NCBI RefSeq assembly: GCF_932526225.1
Contig: NC_064034.1
Location: forward strand, 2,342,001 to 2,406,000
Length of the DNA: 64,000 nucleotides
Source of the DNA: Nematostella vectensis
Taxonomy: Eukaryota; Cnidaria; Anthozoa; Actiniaria; Edwardsiidae
Direction: 5' to 3'
The notes below the pieces were generated by a model. The model did no database searches. It worked only from the letters and a program-made list of their open reading frames with translations, and was not told the origin of the DNA. Positions 39,961 to 50,309 of this stretch are shown piece after piece (position 1 is the first letter of the stretch; the number at the start of each line of letters is the position of its first letter). A program made the position numbers and the translations under genes.

Positions 39961-42900
39961 CCGTGAGCGAAGGTGTGAATACCATCATCACAGATGACCC
40001 GTTTATCATCCTCATGAGATAGAGCGACCTTGTTCACCGTTTCAGTGTAAACATCATGCTTATGACTTCTGATGACATTCATAAGTCTCATCTGAGGTTT
40101 CTTACCAAATAAGCAATCCTTGTAGTCATCGAAACCGATGCTCTTCTTGACGACTGCTCTCTTGACGCCCTTGCATTTCTTTTCTTCTTTACCTTCATCC
40201 ATCTTGTACGAGTAAAGTTTGGCCCTCAGTCCTACAAATTCTGTGATTTGCTGGCCCCCAGCCTCATCTTTAAACATTCCGATGACTTTCTTGTTCACAC
40301 CCACCTCAATACCAGATGGGTGACCCTTCGGAAAGTTGCTGGTGTCGAACATGGACCTCACATCCCCGCTGATGTCCTCGTAAAAGTCTTTCGTCTCGAT
40401 CTCATACATCAGGCTGTCAGTATCAGTGAATAAGAGCTTTGCATCCTCACCGTACTTGGGCTTGACGAAGTTGTAGTGGAAATCGTACATGAGCGTCTTA
40501 CTCAGGTCCAGAATGGACATGCCCAAGTAGACAGGCTTGTTGAAGATCAGCTTTGTCTTCTTCATGTGGATGGCGGCTAGATTCTCGCAAAAGATGGTGC
40601 GATGTTGATAGTTCGGCTTTGATATGAGCTTCTTGGCCTGCTTCTCGTCCGTCACCAACCGAATGTCCACCCTGTTCCTAATGTTCTCCATAGTCTTACC
40701 AAAGACGGAGTTGTTCATTAACTTGAAAAAATCTTTCTCAAAATCGTTTGTCGCCTTGGCTCTCAGATCGGTGTTCAAGTCAATGTAGGGCTCCAGCCAA
40801 GCAGACTCCTCAAAAGTGACACCCCTGTGAATCTTGGTGACTTTTAGCCCAAAACTCACATAAAGTCTCAGAGTCTCACGGTGGATAACGTACTTTGTCT
40901 TGTCGTTAAGGTTGGGGACCAACTTGTCCACATTGCCTAGCCCGATAGATTCCGGGGCTAGTGGGTAATCGTTGTGTAAGTCATGTAGGTGGTGAGGGTA
41001 CTCCAAGTCAACCTCCAGAATGCATGGGCGGTCTCTCCAACCTGACAGCTCTTGGTCACCCATCCACCTGAAACCGTGAGTCGGTAAAGGGTTGCTCATC
41101 GCCCAGCCATACAAATTGTTAGTATCAAGGTAGGTGATATATTTTGTGGGTAGGTCAGGGTCATACTCCTTCATGTAAGGGTTATTTGCCTCCCCATGTC
41201 TGTTGCTTATCATGGAGACACCCCCACGGATGCCCTTCTCAATCATGAGCAACATGTCATAGTCCGTTAGAAGCTCTAGCCTCACCTTGGTGGTCTTCAA
41301 CGCTGCATCCCAAGCCAACCCTGGCGATGTGTAGTACCAAGCGGGGTCCAGACCGTAATTCTTGAGACAAACGTCCCTAAAGTTCTCGAAAACGTCAGCT
41401 AAAAGCAACACATCCGACTCTAGGTACAGATTGTGGTAATCCCTCATGGTCCCCATCCCAAAGGCCTCCCACACTCTCCGCGCGTGCAGGTGATCCTCCT
41501 CCGATATGTCGGTGTCGTTGAGTTTGGAGTGGAATGCCTCTCTCTGTGGGAGCTGTGTTGCGTCGAGCTTGCTAAAGCCGTCGAACCAGTCGTAAGGGAA
41601 AACACCCTTCCTCAACAACAGCTGGAGCTCCTCCCCCTCGTAGTACTCCGCCATGTTTTTGAAGCACTCCCTTGACATATTACCTACTAGACTGTCGAGA
41701 CTGGCCGACATAAACCTGAAACTGTCGATAAATCTGATATCACGTTTAACATCAATCTTGTTGCCCTCCTTGTTCGTGAAACTGTCGACTACAATCTGTT
41801 TTGTGAAAGAAATATACTTTTCCTCGTTATTAGGTATACAGTTTATTTTACCTTCCGATGTACCAAGGTTCTTGATAAATAGATGGCTGTCGTACCCAGA
41901 CAGATTGTGAAAGATAACAGGAAAGAACTTTGGAATTTTGTGATCTAAGTTGCATGCGTTGTGAGCAGCACCTCTGTACTTTCCGGTGAGGTGGCAATGG
42001 TCCAAAACCTTGTCTTCCCCTAATTCACCCTCACAGATATGGCAGTGAGTGGCGTCGTTATAGGCGATTTTGTCCTTCGGAGTCATTTTCACCTTCTTAG
42101 GGAACCTAAACTTATCGTAAATTTTCTTAATGTCTGACTCCAAAGACTCTACGAAAAGCTGTGGGATATCTTCGTCTGGAGATTCAGCTGTGTATCGTAC
42201 AAGCTCGGATGGGGATATATCTCCGTCGAAACACTTGATGAGATAGCAGAAACCAGACGGTTTGTGTTTCTGGTATTGCTTAGTGAAGCTTTTACTCCCA
42301 TCTGGGGAGCAAGTGTCTATATTCTCTGTGAAGCTCTCAAAGTCGGCATAGACAACAAAGGGGACACGCATTTTTCTGTTGTAGTTTTTGAATTTAATGT
42401 GGGGTAGATTTCCATCCTTATCTATCTTAGGCATCTCTATTCCAACCGCTTCATGATTGCCGCAGCATTCAGAATGTTTTTCTAATGATTGTTTGCACCG
42501 AAACGAGTTCAGACATCTACAGCATAAAAAACGAGTATGATGAAACTCATCAATTTGAGTAGATACTAATCTCATCATATTCTTTATCCAGCAGTAATGA
42601 TTCGTCTCATCATCCGAGATGAGAAGTAAGTTGATTGCATTATCTGGATCCTTCTCACTGATTCTCAATGGATATATTTTGGTTTCGTATCCAAACACAT
42701 TAACCGTATACTGGTTCTGTTTCTCGAACTTGTCAATCTGTTTTAGTGAGACGGGGAACTCTATCCCTGACCAGTCGAATTTCTCAGAGTTCTCTATCAT
42801 TTGTTTACTGAACCTTTGAGGATCTTTCTCCCTAGGATACACAGCAGAGGTTACTGCCCACTTGAAACATTCGTGATCATTCTCGTTCTTAACATTGATG

Positions 42901-43835
42901 ATCGCCTTCTTAGACGCTAGTTTCGGCGGCAGCGGAATATAGGAAGACCCAGAAAGCGGTTCAAAGGGATCTATGTTGATGTCAAAGTATTCCACTTGGT
43001 CAAACTGCCATCCGGAGCCTTGCTTCTGGAACAGCTCAACTAATCCGAGTAAATAATTTGTCATCGTATCGAACAAATCAGAGAGATCAGTCGACTCTGT
43101 CACAATCTCGGGCTTTTCTGTATGAAAATATCCCAGTTCTTCTTCGATCTGAGCTGTAGCCGGATCCTCTTTTATAAACCCGCAAGTAAAGATAAACTTC
43201 ACTTTGATAGGCTTTTTTTGTTGACTGATGAGCTCTAAGACTTTCGGTTTGATTCTGGCGATGAATGTCTTGGGGTCGTAACCTCTCTGCCCAGCTATTC
43301 CGTGGGTTTTAAGATACCCCTTCAACGCCGTCTGTTGTTCCTTGGGTGTGAAGCGATCTTCCGCCTCCTCGTGTAGACGCTTAATCCTCTCCTTCAGACG
43401 TTTGACCCGTTTATCCGCATCCTCTTTGACGGTCTTTTTGATGGGCTCGGGGACATAAGATAGTATCCAATCCGCAAACTTGTCTAACTCGCTCTTGATC
43501 AAGTTGGCCGCCCTGTTTGCAAAATGCTTGAGTGATTGGACGCGGGAACTCCGTGGGGGTTGGGAGGGTTTTAGAATAGGGACATTAATCTCAGGTATCG
43601 GGCCGTCGAGAATACTCTCCGACGTGTTGGACGGGGTAATGCGGGGTGGTCGTGGCAGCCCTTTGACAAGTTTGGGTAAAGGAACCCGTCGGGGTGGTGG
43701 TGGTGGTGACGTGCTGGTCAGCGCCCCGACGAGCTCGTCTCTCCGCATCCAGTAATATCTTGGGATACCCCGCTCCTTGGCGAGGGCTTTCAGATCTTTC
43801 ACCTTCAGGTTCTCCATTTCTATCAAACCAGCCAT
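39909..43835 (-). CDS. Polinton protein-primed family B DNA polymerase
   Basis: 1,308 residues. It replicates the element, probably with protein priming. A SAP/Rho-N-like helix pair lies at 12-40, a proline-rich linker at 44-90, and a C/H-containing domain at about 318-420 (C323, H413). A C2H2-type finger lies at about 438-461. The exonuclease has Exo I YADFES (496-501), Exo II NLSGYDSH (644-651) and Exo III YLESDVLLLAD (804-814). An endonuclease-VII/HNH-like insert lies at 598-630 (CHIC, then DHCHLTGKYRGAAHNACN). The polymerase has A motif LDTNNLYG (903-910), B motif KLMNNSVFGKTMEN (1038-1051) and C motif FTDTDS (1136-1141). All key residues are present. By promoter spacing (GTCTTTAAA at 43836-43844) the second ATG at 43817 (MENLKVK) is a likely start. 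It is the first gene inside the right end and overlaps integrase at the 3' end. Confidence 0.95.
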   Translation of the reverse strand: MAGLIEMENLKVKDLKALAKERGIPRYYWMRRDELVGALTSTSPPPPPRRVPLPKLVKGLPRPPRITPSNTSESILDGPIPEINVPILKPSQPPRSSRVQSLKHFANRAANLIKSELDKFADWILSYVPEPIKKTVKEDADKRVKRLKERIKRLHEEAEDRFTPKEQQTALKGYLKTHGIAGQRGYDPKTFIARIKPKVLELISQQKKPIKVKFIFTCGFIKEDPATAQIEEELGYFHTEKPEIVTESTDLSDLFDTMTNYLLGLVELFQKQGSGWQFDQVEYFDINIDPFEPLSGSSYIPLPPKLASKKAIINVKNENDHECFKWAVTSAVYPREKDPQRFSKQMIENSEKFDWSGIEFPVSLKQIDKFEKQNQYTVNVFGYETKIYPLRISEKDPDNAINLLLISDDETNHYCWIKNMMRLVSTQIDEFHHTRFLCCRCLNSFRCKQSLEKHSECCGNHEAVGIEMPKIDKDGNLPHIKFKNYNRKMRVPFVVYADFESFTENIDTCSPDGSKSFTKQYQKHKPSGFCYLIKCFDGDISPSELVRYTAESPDEDIPQLFVESLESDIKKIYDKFRFPKKVKMTPKDKIAYNDATHCHICEGELGEDKVLDHCHLTGKYRGAAHNACNLDHKIPKFFPVIFHNLSGYDSHLFIKNLGTSEGKINCIPNNEEKYISFTKQIVVDSFTNKEGNKIDVKRDIRFIDSFRFMSASLDSLVGNMSRECFKNMAEYYEGEELQLLLRKGVFPYDWFDGFSKLDATQLPQREAFHSKLNDTDISEEDHLHARRVWEAFGMGTMRDYHNLYLESDVLLLADVFENFRDVCLKNYGLDPAWYYTSPGLAWDAALKTTKVRLELLTDYDMLLMIEKGIRGGVSMISNRHGEANNPYMKEYDPDLPTKYITYLDTNNLYGWAMSNPLPTHGFRWMGDQELSGWRDRPCILEVDLEYPHHLHDLHNDYPLAPESIGLGNVDKLVPNLNDKTKYVIHRETLRLYVSFGLKVTKIHRGVTFEESAWLEPYIDLNTDLRAKATNDFEKDFFKLMNNSVFGKTMENIRNRVDIRLVTDEKQAKKLISKPNYQHRTIFCENLAAIHMKKTKLIFNKPVYLGMSILDLSKTLMYDFHYNFVKPKYGEDAKLLFTDTDSLMYEIETKDFYEDISGDVRSMFDTSNFPKGHPSGIEVGVNKKVIGMFKDEAGGQQITEFVGLRAKLYSYKMDEGKEEKKCKGVKRAVVKKSIGFDDYKDCLFGKKPQMRLMNVIRSHKHDVYTETVNKVALSHEDDKRVICDDGIHTFAHGHFRTLLGGGSVSSGTT

Positions 43836-43844
43836 GTCTTTAAA
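43836..43844 (-). promoter_or_regulatory. TTTAAAGAC promoter motif of PolB
   Basis: On the minus strand AAAAGTGG is followed by TTTAAAGAC, directly adjoining the first ATG and 18 bases from the second. The same sequence precedes the TFIIB-like gene at the opposite end. Confidence 0.65.
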
Positions 43845-43875
43845 CCACTTTTCAAAAGCTTTTTTAGATGTGAAG

Positions 43876-43900
43876 CTGAGAGGCTAGCCCTCAGGCTCCC
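43876..43900. repeat. Dispersed palindromic unit, copy 8
   Basis: CTGAGAGGCTAGCCCTCAGG in the PolB leader, followed by CTCCCCCTAGG shared with copies 1 and 2 at the other end. Confidence 0.7.
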
Positions 43901-44257
43901 CCTAGGTGCGGCACGTGACAAAGTGATTGACAGGTTTTTGACAAAGTGATTGACAGGTTTTTTACAAAGTGATTGACAGGTGGGCGTGGTCGTCACGTGA
44001 CAAAGTGATTGACAGGTTTTTTACAAAGTGATTGACAGGTGGGCGTGGCCGTCACGTGACAAAGTGATTGACAGGTTCTTGACAAAATGATTGACAGGTG
44101 GGCGTGGTCGTCACGTATGTGCAAGGAGTCTTGGGCAAACTCGCGCATGCGCAGGTCGCGGGGCTTGGCGGAGGTGTGCGTAGACTTTTGCGCCACTTTT
44201 GGAATGAAATTTGGGGAGATCAAAAAGTTGCGCCAGCTGCGCCAAAACCCTACTACT
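43896..44257. repeat. Right terminal inverted repeat of the Polinton
   Basis: Inverted relative to the left end. It carries seven copies (one with a mismatch) of ACAAAGTGATTGACAGG, CACGTGAC spacers and the same NRF-1-type palindrome at 44143-44153, and ends in CCCTACTACT. Copy number of the inner repeat differs from the left end (7 against 9), so the arms are evolving in copy number while the outer 75 bases stay nearly identical. Confidence 0.93.
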
Positions 44258-44262
44258 AATAG
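44258..44262. other. Right target-site duplication of the Polinton
   Basis: AATAG (then A) directly after CCCTACTACT; matches 26736-26740. Confidence 0.8.
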
Positions 44263-47200
44263 ACTTACATTCTCAACTGTATTGAATAACAAATTTTAGG
44301 CTGATCGTCATTATTTAATGACACTTTAAAGTTATTCTGTAAAAATAATTTAAAAGTAGGGAGGATCAGAAAATCTTATAAACGCGTAAAAGAGAAAGGC
44401 TATACAGCGGCCAGCAAAGAAATAGCACGCTCATATTATTTTTCTTCGTCATTTCCCCCTTTGTTTGTTCTGATGGTGAATGAATTCATCTCTGCAGTTT
44501 GCAGACGATAACTATGGCAACAAGTATGGAATGTGAAGCTTGTCAGAAGTTGTGTCACATGAACCGCGATTAACCGCGAGGCCACGTGGGGCTGGCACTA
44601 GGGTTTCCTGTGAACCACAGGAAATCCATCCAGAACGCCAGGGAACTCCGCTGGTCCTTGTGTACATTCAAGATAACATAAATAAATACAAAATAAATAA
44701 ATTTGTTTCGCACATTTCGCGATTGCGGAGAAAAATTGTGTTTGCAGGGTTTTAATTTCGCGAATTTGAAGTTCAAGTTTTTTTTCTATTTTACAAGAAA
44801 ATAACGTTAACCGACTGTTTTACGTCCCATTTCTAGTATCTCTCCCCCCTGAAGCTTGGGTTACCTGTGGAGCTTAGAGAACATTATTAATGATGACACA
44901 TATACTATAAAGATATTTTCTTTCGGCTCAAGAAAGTGGAGACATGTTATTCTATTCGTTGATTTTTTTTAAAACATTCCAAGTCTTCTCATGCTCTTAC
45001 ATTTTGTCAGATTATGGCGAAGAAAATTATTTTTGTAAGCATGTGTGCCAACATAGCTAATGTCTGCGTACGTGAGGTTTTTAATATTTTACAAGAGCTT
45101 TTGATTACAAAAAATGATTAAGCAATTCTACATCAAAATCATAAGCAGCTTTATTACGTCGGTATCGACTGTTTTCATTTTTCTGGGTTTCGGACTTAAC
45201 GCCTGCTGACACAGCAAATAAAACCTTCCTTCCGTCACGATGTGTTTATTATTTTTATAGAATGACAAATTAATATATTGGCCATGATAAATCTGCGTTT
45301 GATCTTCTTTCTCGCCGAATTTCTTTTTTTTTTACCACCGGTAGAACTAATATAATTTTAGTTAAATAATTTTTAGAATAGTCTTTCTATTATCAGTAGT
45401 CGTATACCATAGCAGGATATTAGCGGAGAGACAATTATACTTTGCTTGAATTGCGTAAAATGAAACCTTTTGTCATTCTAATTCTCCACTTTAATGTTAT
45501 ACCGAAGTTAAAAGAGAAAACACGGTGCTCAACAAAGTAAAAGTAAAATTTTGTACCGGCTTTGATGTAGTGTATTTTACTGCTGAGGTCTTTCTTGAGT
45601 TTGCGGTCACCATATCAATATTTTTACCCGATGTTGTTCTTGTGGCCCGGGGCGATGTCACTAGACCCAAACCAATATTTTTATTTTACATTGCACCGTT
45701 AGGTTTTTTATTCTGTTGGATTTTTTAGAAAAAATATTGTGGAAATCATTGTGAAAAATATGTTTTGGTTTTGCTCTCATAGCCACAGGAATCATTACTC
45801 GTTAATATTACTTTCGGAATAGCCCCCCTACTTGGCTTTTGCGCAAATTGGCACAACAAAGTATTAGGTGTAGATGCATGGTAACACCCTCGAATGAAAA
45901 CAAATACCGCAAGGGAACTTAGACTATGAAAATAGCAGAGCAATAAGTGTTACGCTGTCAGCCTTCCGCACTTCAACCCAAACATTGCTCGTATGTCGGT
46001 GATCGATCCCACCCCCCACGTCGCTCCGTCAGCCGCAGCTGGATTAAGTTCAATAAGCAAGTGATATTACACAGCTCTCCTGGCGAGTTATTCTAATAGG
46101 CTGGAGATTACCTCTAGGGAACTTGCTAGATCAAAAACATCTACGAGGTTCCTTCTATGCGCCTTCACTTCATCTCATTCGAAACTGAATCTGCATCACT
46201 TTGTCATTAATGTTGAGAAAACAGAGATAACTCTTGAAAGTTCAAGCTTTATTGCAGTCATTTTCTTTGCTTTTTGACGTGATAAACATCCTCTAAGGAA
46301 ATCGATTTTCTTAAACTTTCGAGAGCCCCCCTGAAGTTGCTGTCTCAAAACATGTAGGGGGTACGCGCGCGTATGATTTCCCGCGCTTTTTAGAGCTATT
46401 GTGTCTTTTTCCCGCCTTTTTTGCCCTACAGCCCTAAGTTAGCTTTTACCTTATTTAGAAATGACCTGCAGGTTAAAACATTCTTCAAAGAATCGATTTA
46501 GGAATGTCCAATTCAACAAAAACACAATAAATAATTAATGCTAGAACTACTACAAATCGATATGAGCAGAATTTTGAGATTTGCAGCGCATGCTATTGGT
46601 AATAGCTCGCTCCATTATCATACAAGCAGATCACCACAATCTGCTACAAACGACAGATCCACTTTTATCACAGATTTAACCAAGCTACGCTACTTGTATT
46701 TCGTGCTCCTTGTTTTGCAAGGTACGTCTTTTCAGGGAGGGAAACTTTCAATCTGCATGATATTCACTTATCTGTAAGTGTATAAGATAATGAATTGCAA
46801 CGTCTTAAGCTGATAAATGATTTCTCAAGTGTCCTTTATCAGGTATTTTGAGCTCAAACGGTCAATGTTACTTAACTTTGTACCGTAAAAAAGACGGGCT
46901 CGGATTAATCGAAGAGATTTCTCGGTAAATCCTCACTCATAGCGGACCGGCCAATTGCAATATCTGAGAAAAAGGCGGAGTCAAACAAAACACCCAAGTT
47001 TTGCCGCACGCATTAAAATATTACCCCTTTAAAAGAGTGTATAAACCGTTTACACTCGTATTATCTCTTTCATCGTCTTATGTCCTTACTGAACCCATAG
47101 TGTTCACCATCTTGCTATTGTATTACTAAGCAAATCAACTCCATTGTTTACCTTGGTTACTTTATTTGAAGACTTTCTTCCTAGTGCTTTTTAGTATTTC

Positions 47201-48937
47201 TGCGGTCTCAAATTTCGAAAAACACCGAATTTTGAATCATTTCTCTGAAAGGTTGTTTTTTACCACTATCTAATTTGTCTCCCAAACAATACCCCCGCAA
47301 AGGTCCGACTTTTTTCGCGCGCTTTTTGTTGAGTTTGCAGATTGCTATTTTTTAGTTGGTCCGTGGCTGGAAGTCGTCGTTAGCATTGCGCTCTTGTCAT
47401 GAAATCCTCTTGACCTATAAGAAAATAAAATATAGCGTTACAAACTCATCTTTAAAAAATCTTTCAAAAAGTATTCATAATAGCGTCGTTTTCGCCACTT
47501 CGCCAGTAATTTATGGAAGAAAAGCATTTGTAAAAAAAAAAGGAAAAAGGGGTATACGACAAAAGATTTTTTTGCTCCGCTTTTGTTAAAAAATAATGAG
47601 TTAACGCTTTTAATGGTTCCAACATACTCCTAAAAATACTGATTCTGACATGTGTTATTCTCTATAATATGAAAAAACGCATTATTCTAAGAACTCTATG
47701 ACAAATCTTTTAAGCATAAAGTTGCGGGAGATGTTGAGCGATTCTAAGAACACGTAAGGAAACGCATAAAAATTATCTTGCGTCGTGGGAGAGCTAGGGA
47801 AGCTGCCCATTTAGCGGCGATTGTTAGTTTAAGCGCATAGATAAATCACCACACTCTTCCTATTTTGCTTCCCAAACCTTCTTTTAGGACATAATCATTA
47901 TCTCGCTGATTTATTTTTGGTTTTGGGTATTTATGAGGTTAACTGTTACATAAAGTACGCAAACATTGGTGGCATTAGAAGGGCGTCGGCCTATTGAGAC
48001 ACTCTTTTTCCCTTCAGACGCAAAAGTTATTTTTGAAGTTCTCTACAAATACACAGCCAAAGATTGCGTGCAAGCTTATCCCGGTTAGTATATAGGATCG
48101 TTTATCAATATGATAATGATTTATTGATTCTAATTGATTTATCTACAGCATGCATTCTCCCTACTGTGTGCCCAGTGTGTGTCTTCTCGAATTTCCATGA
48201 CATGAGGTCTCGATTTTGTTACCTTGCTATGGGTGATAATATTTGATTGCGCTGCGAATTTAGTTAAAAAAACGGTAACTTGCCGACTGTGGACGACTGA
48301 TGTGTCACTAACTCGGTAATATCCCCATATATTATTTAAATGCCACAAGCTTTTTAGGTATCCCGGGTAGAGGTGGCACGTCTCTATCAGTCCCTCTCAC
48401 GCGACAGCGTCAAGCAACGAACCGCACTAAGGTCACGCGAACTAAGGTGAGGCAAGGCCATTTAAAAACAGCAGAGCAGATTAATAACGCTTCCTCGATC
48501 AGACGCGCGCATCACCCATAACCACAAGCGGGTAGATTATAGCCGATTGTACCTTAGCATTGGAATAGGTAATATTTTTATTAATGGTCATATTTGTGAT
48601 TGCCTTGAAAATATAAACACTTGATTGTTTTTATTTTAATTTTTTGTTTGTTTGTTAAGCAATAACAAAAGATCGGCAACTCTTAAGAGGTGGCCATCCT
48701 CCAAGAAGTCCCTCCAAGAGTCATTTTCCATATACCATTGAGAAAGAATGAAAGAGCTTGCGTACTCATTGCATCTTAGCTTCATAATGCAAATGCGCGT
48801 AGCATTCACAAAGTCTTTTGAAGAGTAGACTGTATTTGCAATCTTATGCTCTTATAGTTTATTTGGCACAGTACATGCTATTAGCTACGAAACAGTGTTT
48901 CGTGATTTTTCTATTTTCTCCAGAATAAAGCGTCATC
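44263..48937. other. Intergenic, no gene seen
   Basis: AT-rich host DNA. ORFs are short, without recognisable domains or splice context. No RNA gene recognised. Confidence 0.45.
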
Positions 48938-49235
48938 ACTCCCATGGGGGAGGGAAATAGAAAGGGGGCTGTAAGTACCCATGGGGGAGGGGAAAGGAAA
49001 GGGGGCTGTAAGTACCCATGGGGGAGGGGAAAGGAAAGGGGGCTGTGAGAACCCTTGGGGGATGGGGAAAGGGGGCTGTAAGTACCCATGGGGAGGGGAA
49101 AGAAAGGGGTCTGTGAGTACCCATGGGGGAGGGAAAAAGAAAGGGGGCTGTAAGTACCCATGGGGGAGGGGAAAGGAAAGGGGGCTGTGATTACCCATAG
49201 GGGAGGGGAAAGGGAAAGGGGCTTTGAGTACCAAT
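48938..49235. repeat. Minisatellite, about 37-38 bp unit, G-rich
   Basis: About eight copies of GTACCCATGGGGGAGGGG followed by AAAGGAAAGGGGGCTGTAA. Runs of G on one strand could form G-quadruplexes. Open frames of 130-146 codons across it are repeat products. Confidence 0.93.
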
Positions 49236-49943
49236 GGGATAAAAACAATATTGTCACTGCAAAACCCTGCATATAGCATATTACGTGCGTCCAATACAAT
49301 GTTGTGAGAGGAAAACAACTCTAAATTAGTCCAGTCAATCTATGAAATTTTTATGGCCCAGGTGGAACTTATTGCAATAGAAATTCTCTCAGCGGATTTT
49401 GAACAAGTGATACAACCTAGTTAACATACTAAAAGTCCCCAAAAATCCCTTTGGTGGAACATCTTGAAATATGTGTTTTTTCCATTTCGGAGCAAAACCA
49501 CAGGGTACCCGCGTTGTTAAAACAGAAAAAATTAAAATACACGTCTCAATCAGTACAATGAAAAGGCCATTGGTCAAAGTTGATTAAATACAATGTTTGG
49601 ATATCGAATCAAAGCAAATTGCCCCTGTTTAATATATTTTTTCCAATATTTCTGTATTCCAAAAAAACACAGGGTACCCGCGCCGAAAACCCTGAAAAAT
49701 TGAAAATACAAGTCTGAATCAGAAAATTTCAAAGGTCATTGGCCAAAAATCATGACACAATTTAAGTATCAAAATAAAGCAACTTGTCCATGTTTTATTT
49801 CTATTTCAAATATTTCCTCCACAAATGTATTTCTGCATTCTTCGCACTTGCGTCAGTGACTGAAATTTGTCTAGAAAACAAACTTATATGTGACATCAGC
49901 TCAGTAGGTAGCCTATTCAATACATGTAATACAGCGGTTATCT

Positions 49944-50309
49944 GGAACACTTTTGTAATTTCTTGAGGTTTTACACCAGCCTAGAGAAAGCTACTTACAC
50001 TTCTAATGAAACTGAACGTCTAGCTCTAGCTCGATTAGTCCAGTTAGTCTGACCTTTACACTTTCCAAACGTCGCACCACAGTCCAGACCAATCTTCTTT
50101 CAGTTTCATCTTCTGGTGCTGCAATCCGATTAGCATTTGTATCGCATTATATTTATCAGCGATCCTTGGGGATGGTCCAGTGCGGACAGACTTGCCTACA
50201 ACAAACGGATCGCTGCTAGAAATGGTGCGGTGGAAATGCACAAATTGGATTGCAGTTGCTTTCTTTAGGCTGGGTGTAAAACCTCAAAAAACACAAAAGT
50301 GTTACTGAT
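49944..50309. mobile_element. MITE with about 48-bp inverted ends
   Basis: ACACTTTTGTAATTTCTTGA then GGTTTTACACCAGCCTAGAG at the left is inverted at the right (GGCTGGGTGTAAAACCTC, then AAAAAACACAAAAGTGTT). The interior of about 270 bases has no gene. Nested in the centre of the larger inverted repeat. Confidence 0.6.

Larger units (their letters stand above)
26741..44257. mobile_element. Complete Polinton/Maverick element (17,517 bp)
   Basis: Self-synthesising DNA transposon related to virus-like polintoviruses. The ends are AGTAGTAGGGTTTTGGCGC and its exact complement, in long inverted repeats, with a 5-6 base target duplication. It encodes PolB, integrase, major and minor capsid proteins and a packaging ATPase, all with intact reading frames, plus about eleven further ORFs including a TFIIB homologue. 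Layout: five plus-strand accessory genes on the left arm; a minus-strand block from the major capsid gene leftward to the 508-residue gene; integrase plus; PolB minus at the right end. The near-identical terminal 75 bases and lack of stop codons suggest a young copy. No stand-alone adenain-like protease was found. Confidence 0.96.

Noticed and set aside
48859-49318. Pro/Phe-rich frames of 135-146 codons
   Set aside because: Repeat-derived from the G-rich 37-38 base minisatellite.
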